From assembly GCA_002469915.1 (NCBI GenBank), contig DKOG01000244.1, positions 1 through 23,755 on the forward strand: DNA of 23,755 nt, written 5' to 3'. Of the stretch, positions 16,117 to 23,755 are shown piece by piece. The position numbers and the translations under genes are program-made. The notes under the pieces are model-generated. The model saw nothing but the letters and a program-made list of their open reading frames with translations. It had not been told where the DNA came from and made no database searches. Positions within the stretch are counted from its first letter, which is position 1; every line of letters begins with the position of its first letter. Origin of the DNA: Bacteroidetes bacterium UBA7368. Lineage in GTDB: Bacteria > Bacteroidota > Rhodothermia > Rhodothermales > UBA10348.

Positions 16117-17610
16117 TTAATCCGACATTTTGGATACGATCCAACGGTTTCCAAAGTAGAACAAACCAAGCATCACTGCCCACTGGGCCAGTAGGGTCAT
16201 CAGACTACCCGCCTCAAACGGATCGTACCAATTTGCGCCGATTGATTGAGAGAGGAACCACACCAGAAGCGTAACTGCCGCCACTGGGATGAAGTAGTTC
16301 ACAATCACGACCCACCATTTGCCAAGACGCCAATCATCATCCCCACCAAGCAAGTACTGCTCACGCATTTTACTCACTCCGTTCCGGATTACGATAATCG
16401 AAACAAAGAATCCAGATACCATGAGCGCTACGCCCCAGACAAAGTCCTGATTGCTCAGGATATTTAGATTGATTGCGGAAGGAATTCCCAGCAAATAGCT
16501 AATGCCTACCACCATTCCAATGGCCCGCGGCCGGTTCATACCCGCGTCAATAAATACCCGCGTCGGTAGCTCAAGTTGAGCGATCAAGGAGGAAAATCCG
16601 GCGAAAGTAAGCCCAAGGAAGAATAAAATGGCTAGCGGCCCACCCATAAACATCCGGGCGAATAGCTGCGGCATCCAGATAAAGGTGAGCCCTGTGGATG
16701 CCGGTCCACTTGTTTTCATTACTTCCAGAATTTCAGCCTGGTTCATTCCCATCTCGCTCTGAAGCACGGCAAAAACGGTCGCGAACACCATTAAAGCAGC
16801 CATCAATGAGACGGTATTATTTCCAACGGCCGTCGCAATCGCATTTTTCACTACGCCCTGTTTCGTGCTCATATAGGCCGCGTAGGTGAGGAAAAGCCCC
16901 CAACCCGCACCGGTATCCCATGCGTTTTGAGTAAGCGCCTCAATCCAAATCTTGGGCTGCGATAACTGACTCCATTCTGGGGTGAATAGATAAGCGACAC
17001 CGTCCCAGGCGCCAGGAAGCATAAGGGCGCGAACAACCGAGATGACGACAATGATCAACAGCGTCGGGACCAAGACCTTGTTCACTTTTTCGATGGACTT
17101 CACGCCTTTTCCAATCGCCAATGCTCCGAGCCCCATGGCGATAGCATGAAAGAGAAGCGGCCACCCTCCACTCTGATAATCATTCCAAACGGCCATGGCC
17201 GTCTCCGTATCAGTGGGAAGGGGTGAGATCACCATTTGAATCAGGTAATAAATACACCATCCAACGACCACAGAATAGAAAAACGTGATGGCCGTAGCTA
17301 CAAATGCCACAAAGGCACCCATCCAAGCAAAACGCTCTCCGCCTTCTTTCAGGAACGTGGCTACCACGCCTACGCGGTGCTTACGACCCCAGACATATTC
17401 CACAATAATCAGGGGTATGCTCCAGGCGAACAGAAATACCAGCCAGGCAACGAGAAACGCGCCTGCTCCTTCATCTCCTCCATTCTGTGCTGCAATGCGT
17501 GGGAAACGCCAGATATTTCCAGTTCCGACAGCAATTCCGAGTACACTCAGAAAAAACCCCCAGCGGGATGAAAAACGTTGTGTGGTACTTCCTTCAAGTT
17601 GTGCAGACAT
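16117..17610 (-). CDS. Sodium-dependent transporter, NSS/SNF family
   Basis: The 497-residue protein begins RWGFFLSVLGIAVGTGNIWRFP, followed by IAAQNGG. This is the Na+- and substrate-binding first helix typical of the neurotransmitter:sodium symporter family (LeuT, MhsT). About eleven or twelve membrane helices follow, with FTPEWSQLSQPKIWIEALTQ and the later segments GLTFIWMPQLFARM and LTFAGFSSLIAQLELPTRV. Family members import amino acids with sodium. It lies 69 bases downstream of sdaA on the same strand, so serine is a plausible substrate; this is context, not motif evidence. Confidence 0.93.
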   Translation of the reverse strand: MSAQLEGSTTQRFSSRWGFFLSVLGIAVGTGNIWRFPRIAAQNGGDEGAGAFLVAWLVFLFAWSIPLIIVEYVWGRKHRVGVVATFLKEGGERFAWMGAFVAFVATAITFFYSVVVGWCIYYLIQMVISPLPTDTETAMAVWNDYQSGGWPLLFHAIAMGLGALAIGKGVKSIEKVNKVLVPTLLIIVVISVVRALMLPGAWDGVAYLFTPEWSQLSQPKIWIEALTQNAWDTGAGWGLFLTYAAYMSTKQGVVKNAIATAVGNNTVSLMAALMVFATVFAVLQSEMGMNQAEILEVMKTSGPASTGLTFIWMPQLFARMFMGGPLAILFFLGLTFAGFSSLIAQLELPTRVFIDAGMNRPRAIGMVVGISYLLGIPSAINLNILSNQDFVWGVALMVSGFFVSIIVIRNGVSKMREQYLLGGDDDWRLGKWWVVIVNYFIPVAAVTLLVWFLSQSIGANWYDPFEAGSLMTLLAQWAVMLGLFYFGNRWIVSKMSD

Positions 17611-17679
17611 GTAATCGGGCGACGGCTGATTGGGAAATTCAGATCTGAAGTTCGTGTTTTGGACAGAGAAAAGCTCGCA

Positions 17680-19248
17680 CTAGCAATTCATGCAGCCTTT
17701 CTGAAGCTGCGACTTAATCTGGGCAGACGTTTCCGTGGCGGCAAGACCACCAAGTCCAGTGCAACATAACGAGGCCGGCATAGTCGATGCGACCTGTTTG
17801 ACGGTCTCAATTACCTCATCTAGCGGAATAACATGGTTAAAGCCAGAAAGGGCCATCGTAGAAGCAGCCAGCGCATTTACTCCTGCCGTGATGTTCTTGC
17901 CGAGACAGGGCACTTCTACCCTATCTGCAACCGGATCGCACACGAGGCCAATCGTGTTTTGCAGTGCCATGGAAGCTGCGGCAAGTGCCTGACTTGCCGT
18001 TCCATCGCACATATCAGTCAGCGCCGCGGCGGCCATGGCCGCCGCGGCACCTGTTTCAAGTTGACATCCGCCCGTTTCAGCAGAAAAACCTGGGCCTTGG
18101 GCGAAATAAACCCCAATCAGCCCAGCCGCAAAGTAGGCTCGAACCTTACGTTCGTGTGAAATTTCTCGGGCATCTGCGACTGCTTTCATCACGCCACCGA
18201 GCGCGCCACATCCCCCAGCCGTTGGAGCAGCCACGATCACCTTCATCGCACTTTTGGCCTCCATAATGGCAGTAATATTTTCGATGATTCGCTTCACGAG
18301 ATCATCGGCAGGCAGCACCTTTTTCTTTGCCGCTTCCTCAATTAGATGAGACTGTTGCTGCAAAATGCGGTCTTCGTAGTAGGTTCCAGCAAGACCGGTC
18401 GAGATACTCCGTTCGATAATGCCCACAACTCGCTCCATTTGAGCGGTTACTTCCGTATCCGATAACCCACTTCGCCGGGCCTCATACAAATGCCCCAATT
18501 CACCTAGAGGCTTGTGCGCATCTAAATTGAACTCGACGGTCTGCAGATACGAATAAAATGGGAGGTCTTTCTCGTTTCCGGATACGATCGGCAAAATGGG
18601 ATCAGAGTACTCCATCGCACCCACAGCATCCAAACCACCCAGTCGTTCGGTTAGGTCATGTGCAAACGGCTTGGGGGACTGGACATGAAACAGACTTGTC
18701 GTGCTCGAATCAGACCAACGCACCGTGCTGCCCACAACCGAGGTAATCTGCGCCTTTTGATCCTGATTTAACGGCTCCGTATATCCCACCATTTCATAAT
18801 AGTCGCCTTGAGTATGGAATCGATGCCCATTGAGCAGGCGGGTTTCAAACATTCCGCCCCCAATAGAGACGGCAACCAAAACCAGCCTCTTGCCGGAAAT
18901 GGAAGTGAGTGTCAGCCTGACTGTATTGGCGTGATCAGTGGGAAAGTTAGCGATGTGATAGGTAATCGATATCCCCGCCTCCTTTGCGATTTGATTCACC
19001 TCTAAAACGCGTTCATCTGCAATATCAATGCCTAGGAGCCCGCCGTCCATGCCCAGAACGGTACCTTGTTCTTCGTAATTCGGCGCCCAGGCTCCGTGCT
19101 CGTCAAATTCTACTCGTGCTTCAGCCAACTTTTCGCCCAGTAGAGAAACAGCCAACATCCCTATACGCCAAGATGCGGCCGTGTGCGAACTGGACGGGCC
19201 TCTCATGACAGGACCAAGGACGTCATTAAAAATACTGGGGTGACTCAT
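17680..19248 (-). CDS. sdaA: L-serine ammonia-lyase (iron-sulfur L-serine dehydratase), single chain
   Basis: The 522-residue protein has the beta domain first (FNDVLGPVMRGPSSSHTAA), then the catalytic alpha domain (APTAGGCGALGGV, GPGFSAETGGCQLETG, CDPVADRVEVPC). The cysteines 395, 437 and 448 have the same spacing (42 and 11) as the 4Fe-4S ligands 343, 385 and 396 of E. coli SdaA. It deaminates serine to pyruvate and ammonia. The protein ends in a cysteine (QKGCMNC), matching the tail-in-mouth fourth ligand described for the Legionella enzyme. It is about 70 residues longer than E. coli SdaA, mostly between the two domains. Likely cotranscribed with the NSS transporter. Confidence 0.95.
   Translation of the reverse strand: MSHPSIFNDVLGPVMRGPSSSHTAASWRIGMLAVSLLGEKLAEARVEFDEHGAWAPNYEEQGTVLGMDGGLLGIDIADERVLEVNQIAKEAGISITYHIANFPTDHANTVRLTLTSISGKRLVLVAVSIGGGMFETRLLNGHRFHTQGDYYEMVGYTEPLNQDQKAQITSVVGSTVRWSDSSTTSLFHVQSPKPFAHDLTERLGGLDAVGAMEYSDPILPIVSGNEKDLPFYSYLQTVEFNLDAHKPLGELGHLYEARRSGLSDTEVTAQMERVVGIIERSISTGLAGTYYEDRILQQQSHLIEEAAKKKVLPADDLVKRIIENITAIMEAKSAMKVIVAAPTAGGCGALGGVMKAVADAREISHERKVRAYFAAGLIGVYFAQGPGFSAETGGCQLETGAAAAMAAAALTDMCDGTASQALAAASMALQNTIGLVCDPVADRVEVPCLGKNITAGVNALAASTMALSGFNHVIPLDEVIETVKQVASTMPASLCCTGLGGLAATETSAQIKSQLQKGCMNC
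18023..18048. repeat. 26-bp perfect palindrome inside sdaA
   Basis: The 26 bases at 18023-18048 read the same on both strands; each half is GCCGCGGCGGCCA or its complement, centred on CCATGG. It encodes the Ala-rich GAAAAMAAAA segment just after the GGCQLETG cluster-ligand motif. Alanine codons ending in C or G make such symmetry easier than elsewhere, but 13 perfect pairs remains notable. Confidence 0.95.
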
Positions 19249-19384
19249 AACCGCATTTGCACGTTTTTTGATTACCCTTAATAACTCAGCGGGAATTAAA
19301 ACGCCAGTATTTGAGGTGTGCTGATTGCAATGTCTCGATTTTATCGTGCGACCGAAACCCCTTTAATCCAGCTATATCCGCGCC

Positions 19385-20878
19385 TTATTTCAGTAATACA
19401 ACTCGCTGAGTACCCGAAAATCTTTCGGCCTCCACTCTGATGAGGTAGGTGCCGGAAGCGAGGTTTTCGGCAGCGAATTGAATAGAATGGCTACCCGCTG
19501 GCTTCACTTCACCATCCACTAGCGTGCTCACGTGCCTACCCAATAGATCGCTAGCAACTATGCGAACACGTGAGCTTGTTGGAATGGTATATGTTATGGT
19601 TGTGAACGTGTTAAACGGGTTAGGATGCGCCTTTACCCCAACGTCCAACTGATGCCCCGGGGTACCCTCTTTAGACGTAGACAAAGCTTGCAGAAAGGGT
19701 TCTAGAGAAGAGGAAGACCCCTCAGGGGATGGCAGACCAAGCAAGCTCAGCACCAATTTGTGAACATGAATAATATCAAAACTAGGTATGGCCTTACCTG
19801 GCTCAATACCGGGACCGTACGCTGCAAATAGGGCAAACATGGACGGGTGCCGATTATCGTAACCATGAGTACCTCCAGTATACACGGATTGGGAACGATT
19901 CCAGCGGATATACCACCCAGGAGTGGCCGAGCCCACAACTTGCCCTCTGCGTGGATGCATCGCAACTTTCCACTCTGTCGGAGCCTCATTCACCGCATAG
20001 ACATCCAGTTCTGGATGAGCACCCACAAGCGATTGCAGAACACTGTCAACTTTGTCCTCGGGAACCGTCAAGTCGAATGAAGGCCCCACCACACTCCTCA
20101 CCACATCCTGGTCCGAGATATAATCACTCAAGTAGATCGCTTGTCCATTCTGTTTTTCCATGCCGTGATCGGACACGACAAGCAAGGTGATTTTTCTATT
20201 AGACTGAAATCCTTGAATCACGTCCACAATGGATCCAACCCATTGGTCCATTTCACTCACCTTCTGACCCATTTCCTGAGAAAATGGCCCATATTGGTGG
20301 CCAGAGCCGTCTGGCTCAGGGAAGTAAAGAGCAATGAGAGACGGTATTTCAGCATCAGGCAATGAAAGCCAGGCCTGTAAACTATCTACTCTCTGTGAAA
20401 AAGGTACAGATGCATAGGGCTGCCATCTGGAGGCCCGATTGCCCTCAACCTCTGAACCAACCCAAAAAAATGTGGCTGCTTTTCGACCCGCCTGCTCAAC
20501 AGTTTTCCAAAACGGCTCCCCATACCACCAACGAGGATCATTCTGGGCATCCTTATTTGAGATGTAAAACCACTCGTCAATATCTGGGTCAAAGAAAGTA
20601 TTGCCGACTATTCCGTGATCTTGAGGATAAAGACCGGTCGCCATTGAGTAATGATTGGGAAACGTCGTCGTCGGAAAAACGGGCCGCATTCCATCTTCAG
20701 CCGTCATACCATGCTCAATTACCCAATCAATATTGGGCGTGTCATAACGCTCCAAATAGTCTGCCCTAAAACCATCCAAGGATACAATGACTACCGTATC
20801 AGCTTGCGCCACAGACCGTTGAACCCCACTCAATGAGAGAGCACTTAATAGAGCCATTATGGTGATATTTCGAAACAA
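19385..20878 (-). CDS. Secreted alkaline-phosphatase-superfamily nucleotide pyrophosphatase/phosphodiesterase with T9SS-type sorting domain
   Basis: The preferred TTG start at 20878 gives 497 residues with a signal peptide (FRNITIMALLSALSLS, ending VAQA). ENPP catalytic motifs follow in order: SLDGFRADYL, PTTTFPNHYSM with the nucleophilic threonine, PEPDGSGHQYGP, VVSDHGME and GGTHGYDNRHPSM. Together these give the two-metal site. The last 85 residues (AHPNPFNTFTTITYTI, LASGTYLIRVEAE, RVVLLK) form a C-terminal domain of the type IX secretion sorting kind. The enzyme probably hydrolyses phosphodiester or pyrophosphate bonds at the cell surface; the substrate is unknown. The frame opens at a TTG at 20917, but ACGGAG six bases before 20878 and the signal peptide position favour the later start; an ATG at 20857 is also possible. 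Confidence 0.9.
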   Translation of the reverse strand: MFRNITIMALLSALSLSGVQRSVAQADTVVIVSLDGFRADYLERYDTPNIDWVIEHGMTAEDGMRPVFPTTTFPNHYSMATGLYPQDHGIVGNTFFDPDIDEWFYISNKDAQNDPRWWYGEPFWKTVEQAGRKAATFFWVGSEVEGNRASRWQPYASVPFSQRVDSLQAWLSLPDAEIPSLIALYFPEPDGSGHQYGPFSQEMGQKVSEMDQWVGSIVDVIQGFQSNRKITLLVVSDHGMEKQNGQAIYLSDYISDQDVVRSVVGPSFDLTVPEDKVDSVLQSLVGAHPELDVYAVNEAPTEWKVAMHPRRGQVVGSATPGWYIRWNRSQSVYTGGTHGYDNRHPSMFALFAAYGPGIEPGKAIPSFDIIHVHKLVLSLLGLPSPEGSSSSLEPFLQALSTSKEGTPGHQLDVGVKAHPNPFNTFTTITYTIPTSSRVRIVASDLLGRHVSTLVDGEVKPAGSHSIQFAAENLASGTYLIRVEAERFSGTQRVVLLK

Positions 20879-21015
20879 AAGATTCTCCGTTCTATCTGAA
20901 AAAATACGAGCGCTCAATTGCCCCTAAAGCGATCGCTGCAAAAAAGCACAATACCATCGAGCAGGTCGAATTTTGATGACACCTTAGCCCGCAGATATGC
21001 GCTTTGTCATCATGT

Positions 21016-21219
21016 TTATTTCTGATCCCGCTTTAAGTGCTTCGTCTTTCGGCCACTCACCCGCTTGCGCCACATCCTAAAGCTAGAAGGCTTCATTTCG
21101 CGTCGCATTAATGCGATCACTTCAGGTTCGGATAAGCCGGTCGTGGCTTCGATAGCATCAAAGCTCACGTCGTCTTGCCAAGCCTTTTCAATAACATCGC
21201 TGATTTCTGATTCCGTCAT
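21016..21219 (-). CDS. DUF2805 / TIGR03643-family small protein
   Basis: The 67-residue basic protein reads MTESEISDVIEKAWQDDVSF, then IEATTGLSEPEVIALMRREM, then KPSSFRMWRKRVSGRKTKH. This is the pattern of the DUF2805/TIGR03643 family: a short helix-turn-helix-like N-terminus and a conserved basic end. No function is established. As I recall, related genes often occur near photolyase or cryptochrome genes, but none is present here. It lies 137 bases upstream of the phosphodiesterase start on the same strand. Confidence 0.88.
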   Translation of the reverse strand: MTESEISDVIEKAWQDDVSFDAIEATTGLSEPEVIALMRREMKPSSFRMWRKRVSGRKTKHLKRDQK

Positions 21220-21629
21220 ACGGCATCCCGAACAATCCCTATTGGAGCACTCGTGCTGAGCTCGCGCCTAGTGCCCCTGAGCTGAAGTGAAAGTGCGATG
21301 ACTGATGTTTCCCAGGTCTCTCCTCCAAAAACAGTAAAGGAAAGAACCACGTTTATATCAAAATACTGAATAAAAAAGTGCACCCGATATTATTGACATG
21401 AAAATTTGGAAGAACAGAGTGGTTCGTAATGCTAGAACCAATCCTGTGCTTCAGCAAATGATGTCAGGGAACGTTCTCGTTTTGATTCAGGATTTCGGTT
21501 TCCAAATATCAAATAGGTTGAGCTGATCTGCTGGAGCGCTATTTGCCGTATTGATGTCTGAACGCGAGTGGCAAATCTGCCAGCCTGCACATACCTCCGT
21601 CACCTTCAACCTAGAAATCCAACTTACTC
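21220..21629. other. intergenic region, no clear gene
   Basis: This 410-base stretch holds the promoters of the divergent neighbours. The only open frame of interest is a 42-codon plus-strand ORF at 21398-21526, starting MKIWKNRVVRNARTNP, with no recognised similarity. I see no RNA gene, repeat or mobile element. Confidence 0.55.
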
Positions 21630-22049
21630 ATGAGATACGCTAACATGATTGCTTCAATTGTGGTCGGTATTATCGCTCTTTGGGGGATCGCGATGATCTT
21701 CTCCATTCCATTTCTTTTTCTACTCAACTATTTTGACATGGAGGAAGTTACCAATGCGTCGTGGTTCGCCATTGTGATATACCTCATGGCTGTCTGGCCC
21801 GCATATTTTGTCGGGAAGTCTTTTCTGAACGTGTTGAAAACAGAAAGTCATCTGACCTTTTGGTGGATAGCCCGAGGAGGAATAATTCTAGGTGGCATCG
21901 GATTGATTGGTGGAATGACCATCCCAATCTTACTTGGTATCGGTGGTAATCAAGGACCAATTTTGGGAATAGTAATAACGGGTCCCGGAGGACTACTTAT
22001 TGGTTCCTTTGCCAGTTTTTTGGCCAAGTGGCGCCATAACCGAAAGTAG
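21630..22049 (+). CDS. small integral membrane protein, function unknown
   Basis: The 139-residue protein is mostly hydrophobic with about four membrane helices: IASIVVGIIALWGIAMIF, WFAIVIYLMAVWPAYFVG, a glycine-rich GGIILGGIGLIGGMTIPILL, and ILGIVITGPGGLLIGSF. It ends with a basic tail, KWRHNRK. I do not recognise a family. The ATG start is clean. It stands alone in a gene-poor stretch, upstream of a decayed region. Confidence 0.65.
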   Translation: MRYANMIASIVVGIIALWGIAMIFSIPFLFLLNYFDMEEVTNASWFAIVIYLMAVWPAYFVGKSFLNVLKTESHLTFWWIARGGIILGGIGLIGGMTIPILLGIGGNQGPILGIVITGPGGLLIGSFASFLAKWRHNRK

Positions 22050-22086
22050 CTTGATAGATCGACGTACACGATGAGTGAGGCCACAG

Positions 22087-22125
22087 TGTGAGGGTTCGGT
22101 GTCTCAAGCCTCAAACCTCCTCACA
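22087..22125. repeat. inverted repeat after the membrane protein gene
   Basis: TGTGAGG (22087-22093) pairs with CCTCACA (22119-22125) about 37 bases after the stop at 22049, with some further pairing inside. No T-run follows. It could help end the message of the membrane protein gene. Confidence 0.4.
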
Positions 22126-22130
22126 GATAA

Positions 22131-22458
22131 CGTCTTCTAGGAACGACCATTCGTGTTACGTCCAAAGAAATCCCCCATATCGAGGAGTACGAGTATTCAG
22201 ATCTTAGCGATATTGACAACTTCACGATTAACATAAAGGATCTGCACGGAGAAACGAGCACTATGACATCGCTTCGCCTAAATCTCGGCTCAACAGTCTC
22301 CCTGTAACCTACTCAGACCCACTTATGTCAGCATCCACGAAATTGACTGGTGCAGGTGGAAGTTTATTGGGTTCAGCCTCAAGCCATTCCTGATTTACCG
22401 AAACTCAGAGTTCTGGCCCGGCCTAACCGGACAGCTCGTCGTCGGGAAACTCAGATAA
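22131..22458 (+). pseudogene. frameshifted coding remnant, unknown family
   Basis: Two open stretches in different plus-strand frames overlap. One is 22131-22307 (58 codons, with RVTSKEIPHIEEYEYSDLSD and FTINIKDLHGETSTM); the other is 22282-22458 (58 codons, with YVSIHEIDW, KFIGFSLKPFLIYRNSEFW, and GQLVVGKLR before the stop). Both look protein-like in composition, and a single one-base shift near 22282-22305 would join them into about 105 codons with one C-terminal end. There is no start codon at the front, so the 5' part would be lost too. This is inference from reading-frame texture only. Confidence 0.35.
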
Positions 22459-22810
22459 CGATGCCTTTTCTCGGACGTATTCAACGCCTTTGAACGACAT
22501 ATAAAGCAACAACAAAAAGGGCCTATCCAGCCAGGCCAGATTGTGAGTTCCTCTATCTTCTTGAAAAAAATAGACCAAAATAATCTGCCTTAGCATCTTC
22601 TTTTGTACAAGTGATCGACGCGAAGCGTCGAAAGGGTTTTTCCTTCTAAAAATAATTTTAGGAAAGCTTTATACAGGTTTTCGGTTTGCGAAACGGCGCT
22701 TTATGACTGCGTTCTCATTTTGAAAGAGTATTTAAGTATCAAGGCTTCCTACCCACTTTTTGGACTCCTTTCTACTAACTATGACTGAATAGAACAGATT
22801 ATTTCAACTG
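22459..22810. other. gene-poor AT-richer region upstream of the outer-membrane-type gene
   Basis: No gene is seen. It contains the hairpin listed at 22615-22641 and an inverted repeat CTAAAA-ATAA-TTTTAG just after it. The rest presumably holds the promoter of the gene at 22811. Confidence 0.5.
22615..22641 (+). terminator. terminator-like hairpin
   Basis: TCGACGC-GAA-GCGTCGA (22615-22631) forms a perfect 7-bp stem with a 3-base loop, followed by AAGGG and five T on the plus strand. It fits an intrinsic terminator for transcription entering from the left, although the only upstream candidate gene is a remnant. Confidence 0.5.
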
Positions 22811-23335
22811 ATGTTGGGTGAAAAGAAGATGGTTAACCGAATTTTTCAGCTTGCAAAGCTACTCTGCCTTTTGATAACGCTCTCTATTGTTTCGTCAGTC
22901 GCCACTCAAGCCCAGACTATTTCCGAAGAGCCGAAAACTCAAGCCATTTCAGCAAATCCATTTGGGCTCATGGTTGAATTCTTCAACGCTGAATATGAGC
23001 GTGTAGTTAGTAAAACATCGACCGCCGGTATCGGGGGGTCAACGTTTTTTGGGGGGGACGCCTACGTGAATGCGGACGTTTTCTGGCGTTTTTATCCGGG
23101 AGCGAATCCCTTGAGCGGTTTCACGTTTGGCCTCAAGGTTGGCCTAACAAAATGGGGTAGTGCTGGAACATCACTCGGGGCTGGATTCGATGTTAATCAG
23201 AGTTGGCTTTTGGGCAAGAAACAGAATTATTACGTGGGTATCGGATTTGGTATGAAGCGTATGATCGTTTCTAGCACAGATTACGACGCCATACTTCCAA
23301 CCTTTCGCGTCATTAATATTGGGCGGGTTTTTTAG
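22811..23335 (+). CDS. predicted exported outer-membrane beta-barrel-type protein, function unknown
   Basis: The 174-residue protein has a signal peptide (VNRIFQLAKLLCLLITLSIV, ending TQAQT). Short alternating strands rich in Gly and aromatic residues follow: EYERVVSKTSTAGIGGSTF, VNADVFWRFYPG, GFTFGLKVGLT, LGAGFDVNQSWLLGKKQNYY, VGIGFGMKRM, and a final aromatic strand end, GRVF. The last-residue phenylalanine and strand pattern fit a small outer-membrane barrel of about eight strands. The second ATG (22829), preceded by GAAAAGAAG, is an equally good start. No partner genes are nearby. Confidence 0.75.
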   Translation: MLGEKKMVNRIFQLAKLLCLLITLSIVSSVATQAQTISEEPKTQAISANPFGLMVEFFNAEYERVVSKTSTAGIGGSTFFGGDAYVNADVFWRFYPGANPLSGFTFGLKVGLTKWGSAGTSLGAGFDVNQSWLLGKKQNYYVGIGFGMKRMIVSSTDYDAILPTFRVINIGRVF

Positions 23336-23351
23336 TCTAGTTTTGAGGTGA

Positions 23352-23387
23352 ACGATTTTCATTTCCTTCGCCGCAAATGAAAATCGT
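23352..23387. repeat. perfect 13-bp inverted repeat downstream of the outer-membrane-type gene
   Basis: ACGATTTTCATTT (23352-23364) is the exact reverse complement of 23375-23387, separated by 10 bases. It lies 17 bases after the stop at 23335. No T-run follows on either side, so it may be a message-stabilising hairpin, a terminator of unusual form, or a protein-binding palindrome. Confidence 0.85.
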
Positions 23388-23536
23388 ACCGAGTAGTCTA
23401 ACAAGTAACGCCTGTTGACTTCAGTCCACCCGCTGCGTGCGTGCGATCTCGAGTACTCCTACGGGAAATGACCGGCATTCCATACCACAGATTCAGAAAT
23501 CAGCACTGTCATTAAAAAGGCCTAAGAAGGTCCTGA

Positions 23537-23755
23537 TCACTCTGCGGATTCATAGTGTAGACAGGTCTGATCCCATCGACTAAGTACCGTTTGTGCCGCT
23601 TCCGGAACGTAAGCTTTCTCGTAATCAGGGCCCTGAAGACCTACGACGTCTTCTAGGGTGTCAAAGGTCATAATGGTCATGAACTCAACCTCATTTCCTA
23701 TATCACGACTGAGTAATTCTAGACTACGGTAACCGGGGATGTTTTTTACTTCAAT
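23537..23755 (-). CDS. ABM-like (antibiotic biosynthesis monooxygenase-type) dimeric alpha-beta-barrel protein, 5' end cut
   Basis: Reading the minus strand from the right edge gives 72 residues and a TGA at 23539-23537. The protein shows GYRSLELLSRDIGNEVEFMT, IMTFDTLEDVVGLQGPDYEK, and AYVPEAAQTVLSRWDQTCLHYE. The order strand-helix-strand with a final H-Y-E strand fits the ABM/dimeric alpha-beta-barrel fold common in small monooxygenases and in proteins of unknown role. The N-terminal strand and start lie beyond the window. No neighbour suggests a substrate. Confidence 0.75.
   Translation of the reverse strand: MEVKNIPGYRSLELLSRDIGNEVEFMTIMTFDTLEDVVGLQGPDYEKAYVPEAAQTVLSRWDQTCLHYESAE

Noticed and set aside
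21398..21526. 42-codon plus-strand ORF starting MKIWKNRVV
   Set aside because: Too short and without recognised similarity or clear upstream signal; mentioned in the intergenic entry only.
23396..23470. Integron attC-like sequence starting GTCTAAC, with the look of a cassette end
   Set aside because: The left core fits RYYYAAC, but I found no matching GTTRRRY core within the next 140 bases, and no clear paired stem.
1..23755. CRISPR array, insertion sequence, tRNA or rRNA gene, toxin-antitoxin or defence system
   Set aside because: No spaced direct repeats, transposase motifs, tRNA T-loops or defence-type proteins were seen on either strand.

Overview
This window looks like a chromosomal segment of a Bacteroidota-type bacterium, most likely from the Rhodothermota/Balneolota side. 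Three features suggest this: a carbamoyl-phosphate synthase large subunit that ends before the allosteric domain, a secreted phosphodiesterase with a type IX secretion (Por) style C-terminal sorting domain, and an extra acidic insert in the RluD-type pseudouridine synthase. GC content by eye is close to one half. Several genes appear to use TTG starts (PTS IIA, mtaB, tonB and probably the phosphodiesterase). The lineage is an inference from gene content; no 16S rRNA or tRNA gene was found.

Layout. Positions 1-3780 (minus strand): obg, dprA and an rluD-type gene form an apparent unit, followed by a PTS IIA (PtsN-like) gene cut by the window edge. rnhA (3923-4363, plus) stands alone. Positions 4366-8185 (minus) read psd, pssA, purS, clpS, rlpA and a yigZ-type gene. 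The first two make phosphatidylethanolamine; the others serve purine synthesis, N-end-rule proteolysis and cell-wall remodelling. Divergent from psd are mtaB and a small lipoprotein gene (8241-10062, plus). carA and carB (14134 to 10091, minus) follow, with a textbook intrinsic terminator 61 bases upstream of the carA start. This could be a carAB attenuator or the end of a small RNA. tonB (14569-15255) and a two-helix membrane protein gene (15594-16091) are on the plus strand. sdaA and a Na+-dependent NSS-family transporter (19248 to 16117, minus) look like a serine uptake and degradation pair. Then come the secreted phosphodiesterase and a small DUF2805-type gene (both minus).

From about 21220 to the right end gene density falls. 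There is a four-helix membrane protein, a frameshifted coding remnant, a signal-peptide-bearing outer-membrane-type protein, a strong inverted repeat and the C-terminal part of a dimeric alpha-beta-barrel (ABM-like) protein.

Most of the window is conserved housekeeping sequence, and I did not find a clearly new multi-gene system. The most unusual observations are a perfect 16-bp inverted repeat with a 3-base loop inside a conserved motif of dprA, a 26-bp perfect palindrome inside sdaA, the structured non-coding stretch upstream of carAB, and the decayed region around 22.1-22.8 kb.
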